In this document: positions 20,470-28,804 of the stretch, piece after piece
How the letters are laid out: each line of letters opens with the position of its first letter
Position numbering within the stretch: the stretch's first letter is position 1
Assembly (NCBI RefSeq): GCF_022419185.1
Contig: NZ_JAJOZK010000003.1
Coordinates: 124,001 to 188,000 of the forward strand
Reading direction: 5' to 3'
DNA length: 64,000 nt
DNA from: Thermomonas flagellata
GTDB lineage: Bacteria > Pseudomonadota > Gammaproteobacteria > Xanthomonadales > Xanthomonadaceae
Notes under the pieces: generated by a model
Told to the model about the DNA's origin: nothing
The model's input: only the letters and a program-made list of their open reading frames with translations
Databases searched by the model: none
Program-made: the position numbers and the translations under genes

Positions 20470-20733
20470 ATGAGCAGCCAAGCCCCCACCCCGCCGCCGG
20501 TGCCCACGGTGGCCAATTTCGAGGCCTCCATGCAGGAACTGGAGGCGCTGGTCGCACGCATGGAGAAGGGCGACCTCAGCCTCGAGGAATCGCTGCAGGC
20601 CTACCGCCGCGGCGTGGCCCTGTACCAGGCCTGCGAGAAGATCCTCAAGGACGCCGAACTGCAGGTGCGCACCTTGGCCGATCCGCTGCAGGCCGACGCG
20701 GATGCCGGCGCGGACGACGATGCCGGATTCTGA
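20470..20733 (+). CDS. xseB: Exodeoxyribonuclease VII small subunit
   Basis: Small subunit of exonuclease VII, which degrades single-stranded DNA from either end; several copies surround one XseA large subunit (not in this window). The 87-residue protein contains the family helical hairpin: NFEASMQELEALVARMEKGD near residue 17, LSLEESLQAYRRGVALYQAC next, and an acidic C-terminus. It precedes ispA and dxs in many bacteria; here ispA follows with a short coding overlap, while dxs is far away. Confidence 0.95.
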   Translation: MSSQAPTPPPVPTVANFEASMQELEALVARMEKGDLSLEESLQAYRRGVALYQACEKILKDAELQVRTLADPLQADADAGADDDAGF

Positions 20734-21601
20734 GGCCCGCCTCGCCGGCTGGCGGGCGCGGGTGGAGGCCAGCCTCGACGCGGCGCTGCCGCGGCCCGAG
20801 GCCAGCCCCGCGCGCCTGCACGCGGCCATGCGCCACGGCGTGCAGGGCGGCGGCAAGCGCATCCGCCCGCTGCTGGTGTACGCCACCGGCACCGCGCTCG
20901 GCGCGGACGAGCCCACGCTCGATGCCGCCGCCGCCGCGGTCGAACTGGTGCACTGCTACTCGCTGATCCACGACGATCTGCCGGCGATGGACGACGATGT
21001 GCTGCGCCGCGGCCAGCCCACGGTGCACGTCGCGTTCGACGAGGCCACCGCGATCCTGGCCGGGGATGCGCTGCAGGCGCTGGCGTTCGAACTGCTCGCC
21101 GGGGCCGCGCTGCCCGCGGAGCGCCGGGTCGCGATGCTGGCGGAGCTGGCGCACGCTGCCGGCGCCGCCGGCATGTGCGGCGGGCAGGCCCTGGATATGC
21201 AGGCCAGCGGGCAGCAGCTGGAGCTGGCCGCGCTGGAGATCCTGCACGCGCGCAAGACCGGCGCCCTGCTGCGCGCCGCGGTGCGCCTGGGCGCGCTGGC
21301 CGCGGGTGCGGACGCCGGCACCCGTGCCGCGCTCGATCGCTATGCCGACGCGCTCGGGCTGGCGTTCCAGATCCGCGACGACCTGCTCGACGTGGAAGGC
21401 GATCCGGCCGTGCTCGGCAAGACCGCGGGCAAGGATGCCGCGCAGGCCAAGGCCACCTTCCCGGGCCTGCTCGGCCGCGACGCCAGCCGCGCGCGCCTGG
21501 CCACGCTGGCGGTGCAGATGCAGGAGGCCCTGCAGGCGCTGCCAGGGGAGCACGGGGCGCTCGCCGCGCTCGCGCGCCAGGTGGTCGAGCGCGACCGCTG
21601 A
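20720..21601 (+). CDS. ispA: Farnesyl diphosphate synthase (geranyltranstransferase)
   Basis: Builds geranyl and farnesyl diphosphate from IPP and DMAPP, feeding UppS and quinone side-chain synthesis. The 293-residue all-helical prenyltransferase has GGGKRIRPLLVYA near residue 45, the first Asp-rich motif IHDDLPAMDDD near residue 84 and the second, IRDDLLDVEGD, near residue 217. It is of the short bacterial class. Start choice is uncertain: ATG 20720 (overlap of 14 nt with xseB) or ATG 20702 (overlap of 32 nt); neither has a clear ribosome site, so coupling to xseB is likely. Confidence 0.95.
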   Translation: MPDSEARLAGWRARVEASLDAALPRPEASPARLHAAMRHGVQGGGKRIRPLLVYATGTALGADEPTLDAAAAAVELVHCYSLIHDDLPAMDDDVLRRGQPTVHVAFDEATAILAGDALQALAFELLAGAALPAERRVAMLAELAHAAGAAGMCGGQALDMQASGQQLELAALEILHARKTGALLRAAVRLGALAAGADAGTRAALDRYADALGLAFQIRDDLLDVEGDPAVLGKTAGKDAAQAKATFPGLLGRDASRARLATLAVQMQEALQALPGEHGALAALARQVVERDR

Positions 21602-21616
21602 GTGGCGCCGCGCGCT

Positions 21617-22072
21617 TCAGCGCAACAGGCGCAGGGTGATCGGATAGCGGTAGGGCTGGCCGTCGTAGGCCTTGTACGCCGCGATCAGGCTGCACACCAG
21701 CCAGGTCAGGGCGATCGCCGCGTACAGCGCCAGCAGGAGCAGACCGGCCGGCGCGGTCAGCAGCAGGCCGAGGCCGAGGGTCAGCACGGTCGCGCCGACC
21801 AGCACGATGCCGATCACCACCGCGATCACCGCGTAGATCAGCATGCTCAGGTTGAAGTTCACCGCCTCGCGCGCGTGCGCGGCGGCGAACGCGGAGCGGT
21901 CGCGCACCAGCGCCCACACCGCCAGCGCGGCCAAGGTGCCGGCCAGGCCCGCGATCCAGCTGGTGAGGAAGGCCGCCAGCAGCGCGGCGACATGCGCGCC
22001 GGCCGCCCACAGGCGCTCCTGCTGGCTCGGGACCGCCGCCGCGGGGGCGATCGCCTTGATCGGTGCTTGCAC
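21617..22072 (-). CDS. DUF4870-type membrane protein (copy A)
   Basis: A 151-residue membrane protein of unknown function. It has QERLWAAGAHVAALLAAFL near residue 17, central REAVNFNLSMLIYAVIAVV near residue 67, and ends YDGQPYRYPITLRLLR. This pattern (His in the first helix, E-A-x-N-F in the middle, Y-R-Y-P-x-x-L-R-L at the end) is the DUF4870 family. The start is a GTG at 22072, supported by a perfect AGGAGG on the minus strand (22079-22084) 6 nt upstream; the longer open frame lacks such support. It is a paralogue of the next gene and converges on ispA with a 15-bp gap. Confidence 0.85.
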   Translation of the reverse strand: MQAPIKAIAPAAAVPSQQERLWAAGAHVAALLAAFLTSWIAGLAGTLAALAVWALVRDRSAFAAAHAREAVNFNLSMLIYAVIAVVIGIVLVGATVLTLGLGLLLTAPAGLLLLALYAAIALTWLVCSLIAAYKAYDGQPYRYPITLRLLR

Positions 22073-22118
22073 GGGTGGCCTCCTGCGCGCGCGCCGGGGG
22101 ATTCCGGCCGTACGCAGA

Positions 22119-22143
22119 GCATGGGGCCGATCCGGCCCCATGC
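22119..22143 (-). terminator. Hairpin between the two DUF4870 genes
   Basis: Perfect 11-bp inverted repeat GCATGGGGCCG / CGGCCCCATGC (22119-22129 and 22133-22143) with a 3-nt loop, 35 nt after the upstream paralogue's stop. It lacks a T tract. It could terminate or attenuate transcription before copy A. Confidence 0.5.
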
Positions 22144-22178
22144 AAGCCAACCGATGGCCTACGAACGCTGGCCGGTGA

Positions 22179-22550
22179 TCAGGCGATCAGGCGCAGCGCG
22201 AAGGGATAGCGGTAGTCCACGCCCTCGTTGGCCTTGATCCCGGCGAGGATGCAGAACACCAGGTTCACGATCAACAGCACCGGGTAGAGCAGGAACCCGA
22301 TCATGACCACGCTCAGTACGATCGCGACCACCCAGGCGATCGCGATGGTGATCTGGAAGTTCAGCGCTTCCTTGGCCTGCCCGGTCAGCCAGGCTTTCTC
22401 CGGCTTGTCCTTGTTGGTCAGCCAGATCACCAGCGGCATGATGAAGCTGAGCAGGATGCCGGACAGGTGGGTGATCAGGGCGAGGGTCTTGTCCTCCTGC
22501 GCCGGCAGCGCGCCGGAGGCCTGCGGGAAGCTGGTGTCGTTCGGACTCAT
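22179..22550 (-). CDS. DUF4870-type membrane protein (copy B)
   Basis: A 123-residue membrane protein of unknown function, paralogous to the neighbouring gene. Features: polar N-terminus (MSPNDTSFPQASG), first helix region TLALITHLSGILLSFIMPLV near residue 22, the motif KEALNFQITIAIAWVV near residue 60, and the C-terminal VDYRYPFALRLIA. About three membrane segments are predicted. The ATG has GGGGAA about 9 nt upstream. Members of DUF4870 are abundant in Xanthomonadaceae; their role is not established to my knowledge. Confidence 0.87.
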   Translation of the reverse strand: MSPNDTSFPQASGALPAQEDKTLALITHLSGILLSFIMPLVIWLTNKDKPEKAWLTGQAKEALNFQITIAIAWVVAIVLSVVMIGFLLYPVLLIVNLVFCILAGIKANEGVDYRYPFALRLIA

Positions 22551-22620
22551 GGTGGTGGTTCCCCGGGAACGGCGTACGGCCGCGATCGCCCATGCTAACG
22601 CAGGCAGATGACAGAAGCGG

Positions 22621-23775
22621 TCACGCCGCCCGCACCAGCCCGGACAGCGGCGCCAGCGCCGCGCTGTCCGGGAACACCCGGCGCGCCAGCACGTCCGCGC
22701 CCAGCCCGAGGTGGTCGCGCAGCACGCCCTTGAACACCGCGCGCAGGTCGGTGGTGGCGCGCAGGTCGCGGCCCTCGTTGAGCTGGGTGCGGCCCAGCCC
22801 CGGCCAGTCGCCGGCCACGCGCCCGCCGGCCACCGCGCCGCCGGCGAGGAAGGCCACCCCGCCGGTGCCGTGGTCGGTGCCGCCGGTGCCGTTGATGGCG
22901 GCGGTGCGCCCGAATTCGGTGACCACCGCCACCACCGTGCGCGGCCACACCGGCTGCGCGCCGTCGCGGAAGGCCTGCAGGCCGGCATCCAGTTCCGCCA
23001 GCTTGCGGTCGAGCACCGCCAGTTCGCCGCCGTGGGTGTCCCAGCCGGTGTCCTCCACGAAGCCGATCCGCGGCCCGTCCGGCGCGGCCATGAAGCGCGC
23101 CGCCGCGGCCATCGCCTGCGGCAGGCGCAGCCCGCCGCCGGCCTGCATCGCGGCCTGGCCGGCGTCGATCCCGGCGAAGGTGGGCGCCAGCGCCGGATCG
23201 GCGGCATACAGCAGCTGCAGCTGCTGCCACAGGATCGGGTCGATGCGGTTGCCCAGCGGCGGCGACCAGGTGCTGGCGTTGCCGCTGCCGCGCAGCGCCA
23301 GCGGCATCACCGCCGAGATCGCCAGCCCCGCCCCGCCCGGCATCGCCGCGACGCAGCGGTTCAGCCAGCCGGTGGTGCCGCCGCCGCTCGTGGTGCCGTT
23401 CTCCACGCAGTCCTGCGCCTCGAAATGCGAGCGCTGGCGGTAGGGCGGCGCCACCGCCGCGACCGGCAGCAGTTCGCCGCGCGCATACAGCGCGGCCATG
23501 CCGGACAGCTTGCCGTGCAGGGCGAAGTCGGCATCCAGCCGCAGCGGCGCGGGCTGGCCGGGGCTGGCGGCGAACGCGCCGCGCAGATCCGCGAACGCCG
23601 GGTCGCCCAGCGGCTGCAACGCGTGCAGGCCGTCCATCCCGCCGCGCAGCAGCACCAGCAGGAAGCGGGTGTCGTGCGCGCCGGTCGCGGCCAGCGCGAA
23701 CCGCGGCAGCGCCGCCAGCGCCAGCGCGGAGGCGCCGAGGCCGAGGAATCCACGTCGGTCGATCCGCAGCGTCAT
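22621..23775 (-). CDS. DUF1501 family protein with Tat signal
   Basis: A 384-residue predicted exported protein of the DUF1501 (sulfatase-like, alkaline phosphatase superfamily) family; no specific substrate is known to me. It starts with a twin-arginine signal, RRGFLGLGASALALA around residues 7-21. It continues with VLLRGGMDGLHALQP near residue 42, DTGWDTHGGE near residue 245 and TEFGRTAAINGTGGTDHGTG near residue 290, the family hallmarks. A perfect GGAGGA ribosome site (23783-23788, minus strand) overlaps the end of the upstream DUF1800 gene, whose stop is 2 nt before this ATG. DUF1800 and DUF1501 genes are commonly paired. Confidence 0.92.
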   Translation of the reverse strand: MTLRIDRRGFLGLGASALALAALPRFALAATGAHDTRFLLVLLRGGMDGLHALQPLGDPAFADLRGAFAASPGQPAPLRLDADFALHGKLSGMAALYARGELLPVAAVAPPYRQRSHFEAQDCVENGTTSGGGTTGWLNRCVAAMPGGAGLAISAVMPLALRGSGNASTWSPPLGNRIDPILWQQLQLLYAADPALAPTFAGIDAGQAAMQAGGGLRLPQAMAAAARFMAAPDGPRIGFVEDTGWDTHGGELAVLDRKLAELDAGLQAFRDGAQPVWPRTVVAVVTEFGRTAAINGTGGTDHGTGGVAFLAGGAVAGGRVAGDWPGLGRTQLNEGRDLRATTDLRAVFKGVLRDHLGLGADVLARRVFPDSAALAPLSGLVRAA

Positions 23776-23777
23776 CT

Positions 23778-25178
23778 TCAGGTCCTCCACTGGAAGGCAG
23801 GGCTGGCCAGCAGCAGCGCCACGCCCTGCTGGATGGATTCGGCGCGCCGCAGCGCGGTCGCAGTCTGCGCGTCCAGCGCCGCGCCCAGCGCGGCCTGGCC
23901 GAGCGCCAGCGGGGTCGTGCCGGTGTCCGGCAGGCGGGTCGCCAGCGCCTGCGCGGCCTGCACCCGCTTGAACAGGGCGTCCGGCCCGCCCCAATCGGCG
24001 GCGACATCCCCGAACCCCGCCGGCGAGCGCGGCTGGAACAGCGGCTGCCCCAGCAGCGCCTGCAGGCGCTGCGCCAGCGCGAGGTCGGACTCCGCGCCCA
24101 GCCCGCAGGCACGCAGCGCCGACAGGCAGAAGTCGTCCGGCGTCTTGAACTTGCGCGCCCCCGGCTGCCAGGCGGCGGGATCCTCGACCAGCACGCGGTA
24201 CACCTGCGGCAGGTCGCCGCCGCTGTCCAGCCAGGCCCGCGCCATGCGCTGCACCAGCGCCGGCGGCGGATCGTCGCCGACGAAGTGCCGCGCCAGCTTG
24301 GTGGACACGTGGCGGGCGGTGGCCGGGTGCACGGCGAGGTCGTGCAGGATGGCGACGCCCTGGGCCTCGCCGTCCTGGCGGTAGGTCTTGCCGAACACCC
24401 GGCGCGCGCCCGGCTCGTGCGCGGCGGCGCGGAACAGGAAGGCGGTGGTGCGGTCGCCCGCCTCCGGGTCCACGCTCCAGCCGGTGATCGCGCGCGCGAA
24501 TTCGGTGACGTCCTGCTGGCTGTAGCCGGCGTCCACCCCGAGCGTATGCAGTTCGAGGATCTCGCGCGCGAGGTTCTCGTTCAGGCCGCGGCGCGGGCCC
24601 TGGCCGGTGCGCTGGCGGCGGCGCTCGGCCTGCTGCGCGGCGCGCGAGTCCGCGCCCACCGACTGCGCGTTGTCCAGGTACAGCAGCATGCCCGGATGGC
24701 GCTCGACCGCCAGCAGCAGGTCGGCGAAGCGACCGTTCACGTGCGGGCGGATCGCCTCGCGCTCCATCGGCGCGGCGAACAGCGCGGCCACCCGCTTGTC
24801 CACCGAGATCGCGAAATGGTTCGACCAGAACCGCACCAGCCGCTCGCGGAAGCCGTCGTCGGCGCCGACCGCGACCTGCTGGCGCAGTTGCAGCTCGCGC
24901 TCCAGCCCCTGCCGCACTAGCCGCGCCGACTGCATCTGCGCGGCCTTGGCGTCGGCATCGCCGGACTGCCGGGCCTGCCGGCGTTGCTGCTGCAGGCGGC
25001 GGTACTGGCCGAGGTAGTCGGCGCTCGTCGGCAGCCCGGCGAACGCCGCAGGCGCCGGCGCCGGGCCGAGCTGCGCGCGCAGCCAGCTGCGCGGGTCGGG
25101 ATCGATCCTCTGCAAATCGCCCGGCCGGGCCCCGAGCCCGAACCGGTTGGCGGCCGTGCCTGCCTCGCGTGTGGCCAT
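23778..25178 (-). CDS. DUF1800 family protein
   Basis: A 466-residue protein of the DUF1800 family, typically found next to a DUF1501 partner and of unknown biochemical role. Recognisable segments: AANRFGLGARPGDLQRI near residue 8, RFWSNHFAIS near residue 118, NENLAREILELHTLGVDAGY near residue 200, TGWSVDP near residue 233, and VSTKLARHFVGDDPP near residue 292. No clear signal peptide is visible, unlike its partner. Start is ATG 25178; a GTG 9 nt upstream is a weak alternative. It ends 2 nt before the DUF1501 start, so the two are probably co-translated. Confidence 0.9.
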   Translation of the reverse strand: MATREAGTAANRFGLGARPGDLQRIDPDPRSWLRAQLGPAPAPAAFAGLPTSADYLGQYRRLQQQRRQARQSGDADAKAAQMQSARLVRQGLERELQLRQQVAVGADDGFRERLVRFWSNHFAISVDKRVAALFAAPMEREAIRPHVNGRFADLLLAVERHPGMLLYLDNAQSVGADSRAAQQAERRRQRTGQGPRRGLNENLAREILELHTLGVDAGYSQQDVTEFARAITGWSVDPEAGDRTTAFLFRAAAHEPGARRVFGKTYRQDGEAQGVAILHDLAVHPATARHVSTKLARHFVGDDPPPALVQRMARAWLDSGGDLPQVYRVLVEDPAAWQPGARKFKTPDDFCLSALRACGLGAESDLALAQRLQALLGQPLFQPRSPAGFGDVAADWGGPDALFKRVQAAQALATRLPDTGTTPLALGQAALGAALDAQTATALRRAESIQQGVALLLASPAFQWRT

Positions 25179-25256
25179 GCGCTGCACCCGTGGAATGGAA
25201 CCGCCACTGGCAACGCCGGCGCCCGCGGCCGGTTGACCGCGGCGGACGGCCGGCGT

Positions 25257-26627
25257 TCAGCCGCCGTCGTCGCCGGCCACCGTCATCCTGCCCACCAGGA
25301 TCGAGCCGGTGCGGATGTGCGAACGCGGATCGACGTCGCGGCCGACCGCCTCGATCGCGGCGAACATCTCGCGCAGGTTGCCGGCAATGGTGATGCCATC
25401 GACCGGGTGGGCGATCTCGCCGTGCTCCACCCAGAACCCCGCGGCCCCGCGCGAGTAGTCGCCGGTCACCGGGTTCACGCCCTGCCCCATCAGCTCGGTC
25501 ACCAAGAGGCCGCGGCCCATGCCGCGCAGCAGGGCATCGAGGTCGCCGGCATTGGCGTACACCTGCAGGTTGTGCGCGCCGCCGGCGTTGCCGGTGCTGG
25601 CGAGCCCGAGCCGGCGCGCTGAATAGCTGCCGAGCAGGTAGTGCTGGACGATGCCGCCGTCGACCAGCCGCGAGCGCCGGGTGGCCACGCCCTCGGCGTC
25701 GAACGCGGCGGAACGGAAGCCGCGCGGCAGGAACGGATCCTCCTCGAGCACGAACCACTCCGGGAACACCCGGGTACCGGCGCTGTCGAGCAGGAAGCTC
25801 GCGCGGCGGTAGAGCGCGCCGCCGCTGACCGCATTGAGGTAGTGGCCGACCAGCGAGCGCGCGACCTCGGCGGCGAACAGCACCGGCACCTCGCGGGTCG
25901 CCAGCGGGCGCGGATCCAGCCGGGCCAGCGCGCGCTGCGCGGCCTTGCGGCCGATCGCATCCGCCGCCTCGAGGTCGCCCGGCGCCAGCGCCACGCTGTA
26001 CCAACCGTCGCGCTGCATGCCCTCGCCTTCGCCGGCGATCAGCATGCAGCCGATGCTGTAGGAGGTGCTGCGCTCGCTGCCGAGGAAGCCGTGGGAGTTG
26101 GCGTACACGCTCAGCGAGGCGTTCGCATTCACCGAGGCGCCGTCGGAATTGCGGATGCGCGCGTCGGCCGCGCGCCCGCTCTCCTCGCAGGCCTGCGCCA
26201 GCGCGATCGCCTGCTCGGCGTCGAGCGTGGACGGGTGCCAGGTGTCGAACTCGCGCAGGGTGGTCGCCAGCCAGGCCGGATCGGCCAGCCCCGCGGCCGG
26301 GTCGGGCTCGGTGTGGCGGGCGATCGCGCAGGCCTGGGCGACCGTCGCGGCCAGGCTGTCCTCGCGCAGGTCGGCGGTGCTGGCGCTGCCCTTGCGCTGG
26401 CCGAAGTACACCGTCACCGCGATCCCGCGGTCGCGGGTGGCCTCGACCGTCTCCACCTCGCCGAGGCGGACGTTGACCGCCAGCCCGGTGTCCACGTCGC
26501 AGCTCACCTCGCACTGGTCGGCGCCGGCGGCGCGCGCCTGCGCGAGCAGGCGCTCGGCGATCCCGGCCAGCTGCTGCAGGCGGGCGGGGCTGTCGTCGTG
26601 CACGGGCAGGGCATCCTGGATCGGCAT
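25257..26627 (-). CDS. pmbA: Metalloprotease-like subunit PmbA (TldE)
   Basis: Partner of TldD in the TldD/TldE heterodimeric protease, which in E. coli matures microcin B17, degrades the CcdA antitoxin and can process unfolded peptides. The 456-residue protein has no HExxxH motif, as expected of the non-catalytic TldE half. It shows [20 protein letters not shown] near the C-terminus and a [13 protein letters not shown] strand near residue 75. ATG 26627 was chosen because AGGA lies about 11 nt upstream; ATG 26645 has no ribosome site. The divergent gene is darP, as in E. coli, and tldD is just beyond it. Confidence 0.94.
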   Translation of the reverse strand: MPIQDALPVHDDSPARLQQLAGIAERLLAQARAAGADQCEVSCDVDTGLAVNVRLGEVETVEATRDRGIAVTVYFGQRKGSASTADLREDSLAATVAQACAIARHTEPDPAAGLADPAWLATTLREFDTWHPSTLDAEQAIALAQACEESGRAADARIRNSDGASVNANASLSVYANSHGFLGSERSTSYSIGCMLIAGEGEGMQRDGWYSVALAPGDLEAADAIGRKAAQRALARLDPRPLATREVPVLFAAEVARSLVGHYLNAVSGGALYRRASFLLDSAGTRVFPEWFVLEEDPFLPRGFRSAAFDAEGVATRRSRLVDGGIVQHYLLGSYSARRLGLASTGNAGGAHNLQVYANAGDLDALLRGMGRGLLVTELMGQGVNPVTGDYSRGAAGFWVEHGEIAHPVDGITIAGNLREMFAAIEAVGRDVDPRSHIRTGSILVGRMTVAGDDGG

Positions 26628-26710
26628 GGTCGGCGGGGTCCTCATGGAGTGGGCGGTCGCTGCGAAGGCGGGACGGAGCGCGCGCGGCGCGGCCGGACGC
26701 GCTCGTGGCG

Positions 26711-26716
26711 TATGCT
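26711..26716 (+). promoter_or_regulatory. Candidate -10 of darP (leaderless)
   Basis: TATGCT (26711-26716) matches the T-A-T core and the first, second, third and last consensus positions. It ends 6 nt before the ATG of darP, so the transcript would start at or beside the start codon. No clear -35 is seen. Confidence 0.4.
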
Positions 26717-26722
26717 GTGGTG

Positions 26723-27301
26723 ATGCGCGGACGCGATCCGGACACCGGCGAATACCTCGGCCCCAGCCGCAGCCAGCAGCGCCGCGCGGCGCTGGACGTG
26801 CTGGAGCTCGGGCAGCAACTGGCGGCGCTGAGCGCGGCCCAGCTGGCGCGGCTGCCGCTGCCGGAGGAACTGCTGCCGCACATCCGCGAGGCCCAGCGCA
26901 TCACCGCGCACATCGCGCGCAAGCGCCAGCTGGCGTTCCTGGCCAAGCAGATGCGCGCGCTCGAGGCGGAGACGCTGGAGGCGATCCGCGCCGCGCTCGC
27001 GCAGGACGGCGCCGACGCGCGCCGCGCGACCGCGCGCATGCACCGCGCCGAGGCCCTGCGCGAGGCGCTGCTGGGCGACGCGGGCGATGCCGCGCTGGCC
27101 GCGCTGCTGGCCGCGCACCCACAGGCCGACCACCAGCAGCTGCGCCAGCTGGTGCGCAATGCGCGCGCCGAGCGCACCCACGGCAAGCCCCCGCGCGCGC
27201 AGCGCGCGCTGTACCGGCAGCTGCACGCCCTGCTGGACGACCCGGCGCCGCACGCGCACGCAGCGTCGGCGGAAACGATGGACGACGGCCCGCACGCCTG
27301 A
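26723..27301 (+). CDS. darP: Dual-action ribosomal maturation protein DarP (YjgA, DUF615)
   Basis: Late-stage 50S subunit assembly factor by homology to E. coli YjgA/DarP. The 192-residue, highly charged helical protein has [19 protein letters not shown] near residue 15, a central [16 protein letters not shown] near residue 45, and [19 protein letters not shown] near residue 142 before a short C-terminal tail. ATG 26723 gives the conserved [14 protein letters not shown] start; an upstream GTG (26705) would sit before the -10. It is divergent from pmbA (as in E. coli) and converges on tldD, with stop codons abutting in TGATCA. Confidence 0.93.
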   Translation: MRGRDPDTGEYLGPSRSQQRRAALDVLELGQQLAALSAAQLARLPLPEELLPHIREAQRITAHIARKRQLAFLAKQMRALEAETLEAIRAALAQDGADARRATARMHRAEALREALLGDAGDAALAALLAAHPQADHQQLRQLVRNARAERTHGKPPRAQRALYRQLHALLDDPAPHAHAASAETMDDGPHA

Positions 27302-28744
27302 TCAGCCCGCGCGGGTGCCGCCGACGGTCAGCTCGGAGATCAGCAGCGACGGCTGGCCGACGCCCACCGGCACGCTCTGGCCGTCCTTGCCGCAGGTGCC
27401 GACGCCGTCGTCGAGCGCGAGGTCGTGGCCGACCATCGCGACCTTGCGCATGGTCTCCGGGCCGTTGCCGATCAGGGTCGCGCCCTTGACCGGGGCGGTG
27501 ATCCTCCCGTCCTCGATCAGGTAGGCCTCGGTCGCGGAGAACACGTACTTGCCGCTGGTGATGTCCACCTGGCCGCCGCCGAAATTGACCGCGTACAGGC
27601 CCTTCTTCACCGCGCGGATCATGTCCTGCGGGTCGTGGCTGCCGGCGCGCATGTAGGTGTTGGTCATGCGCGGCATCACCAGGTGCGCGAAGGATTCGCG
27701 GCGGCCGTTTCCGGTGGGCGCCACGCCCATCAGGCGCGCGTTGAGGCTGTCCTGCATGTAGCCGACCAGCACGCCGTCCTCGATCAGCGTGGTGCACTGG
27801 GTGGGCTGGCCTTCGTCGTCGATGTTGAGCGAGCCGCGGCGGCCGGCGAGGGTGCCGTCGTCGACGATGGTCACGCCCCTGGCCGCGACCTGCTCACCGA
27901 TCCGCCCGGCATAGGTGCTGGTGCCCTTGCGGTTGAAGTCGCCCTCCAATCCATGCCCGACCGCCTCGTGCAGTAGCACGCCCGGCCAGCCGGCGCCCAG
28001 CACCACCGGCAGCGCGCCGGCCGGCGCCTCCACCGCCTCCAGGTTCACCAGCGCCTGCCGCAGCGCCTCGCGCGCGAATCTCTCCGGCTTGCCCTCGGCC
28101 AGCAGCTCCGCGTAGCCATGGCGGCCGCCGAAGCCGGCATAGCCGGTCTCGCGGCGCCCGTTCTGCTCCACGATCACCTGCACGTTCATCCGCACCAGCG
28201 GGCGCACGTCGGCCGCCAGCACGCCGTCGCTGCGCGCCACCAGCACGGTGTCCACGCTACCGCTCAGGCTCACCATCACCTGGCGCACGCGCGGGTCGAG
28301 CGCGCGCAGCAGGGCATCCACCCGGCGCAGCGCCTCCACCTTGGCCGCGTCGTCCAGCGCCGCGACCGGATCCAGCGCCGGGTACAGCGCGCGCCCGCCG
28401 CGCACCCGCAGGCCCTGCGGCGGCTGCGGGCGGCCGTCGCGGGCGATCGCGCGCGCGCTGCGCGCGGCCTCCAGCAGCGCCCCCGGGTCGAGGTCGTCGC
28501 TGTAGGCGAAGCCGGTCTTCTCGCCGCTGATGGCGCGCACGCCCACGCCCTGCTCGATGCTGTGCGCGCCCTCGCGGACGATGCCGTCCTCCAGGCTCCA
28601 GTGCTCGCGCCGGGTGTGCTGGAAGTAGAGGTCGCCGAAGTCGACCCCGGGCCCGAGCAGGGCCGAGAAGGCGCGCTCGAGGCCGGCGGGATCGAGGCCG
28701 GCCGGGGCGAGCAGGCGGTCTTGGGCGAGAGCGAGGTGGTCCAT
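27302..28744 (-). CDS. tldD: Metalloprotease TldD
   Basis: Catalytic subunit of the TldD/TldE protease. The 480-residue protein carries the zinc motif HEAVGH (His259, Glu260, His264) within LLHEAVGHGLEGDFNRKGTS. The C-terminal barrel has NARLMGVAPTGNGRRESF and VGTCGKDGQSVPVGVGQPS, the conserved Cys/Gly region. Its partner pmbA is 675 bp beyond this gene's stop, with darP between. It is the last gene of maf-rng-yhdP-tldD, the same order as in E. coli, with a 60-bp gap after yhdP. Confidence 0.96.
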   Translation of the reverse strand: MDHLALAQDRLLAPAGLDPAGLERAFSALLGPGVDFGDLYFQHTRREHWSLEDGIVREGAHSIEQGVGVRAISGEKTGFAYSDDLDPGALLEAARSARAIARDGRPQPPQGLRVRGGRALYPALDPVAALDDAAKVEALRRVDALLRALDPRVRQVMVSLSGSVDTVLVARSDGVLAADVRPLVRMNVQVIVEQNGRRETGYAGFGGRHGYAELLAEGKPERFAREALRQALVNLEAVEAPAGALPVVLGAGWPGVLLHEAVGHGLEGDFNRKGTSTYAGRIGEQVAARGVTIVDDGTLAGRRGSLNIDDEGQPTQCTTLIEDGVLVGYMQDSLNARLMGVAPTGNGRRESFAHLVMPRMTNTYMRAGSHDPQDMIRAVKKGLYAVNFGGGQVDITSGKYVFSATEAYLIEDGRITAPVKGATLIGNGPETMRKVAMVGHDLALDDGVGTCGKDGQSVPVGVGQPSLLISELTVGGTRAG

Positions 28745-28804
28745 CGGGCTGTCCTGGTCGGGGAACGGGAGGAATGGCGGCGGTCGGCGCGGATTGCAAC
28801 CGGT

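Noticed and set aside
25212-25257. Complex inverted repeats between DUF1800 and pmbA as a terminator or attenuator
   Set aside because: AACGCCGGC/GCCGGCGTT and inner CCGCGG repeats exist, but the loop is long and there is no T tract. I could not decide between chance and function.
22621-27186. A 1521-codon open frame on the minus strand spanning DUF1501 through darP
   Set aside because: Only the last 385 codons are the real DUF1501 gene. The rest is out-of-frame GC-rich shadow of DUF1800, pmbA and antisense of darP, with Arg/Ala/Gly-rich composition and no conserved motifs.
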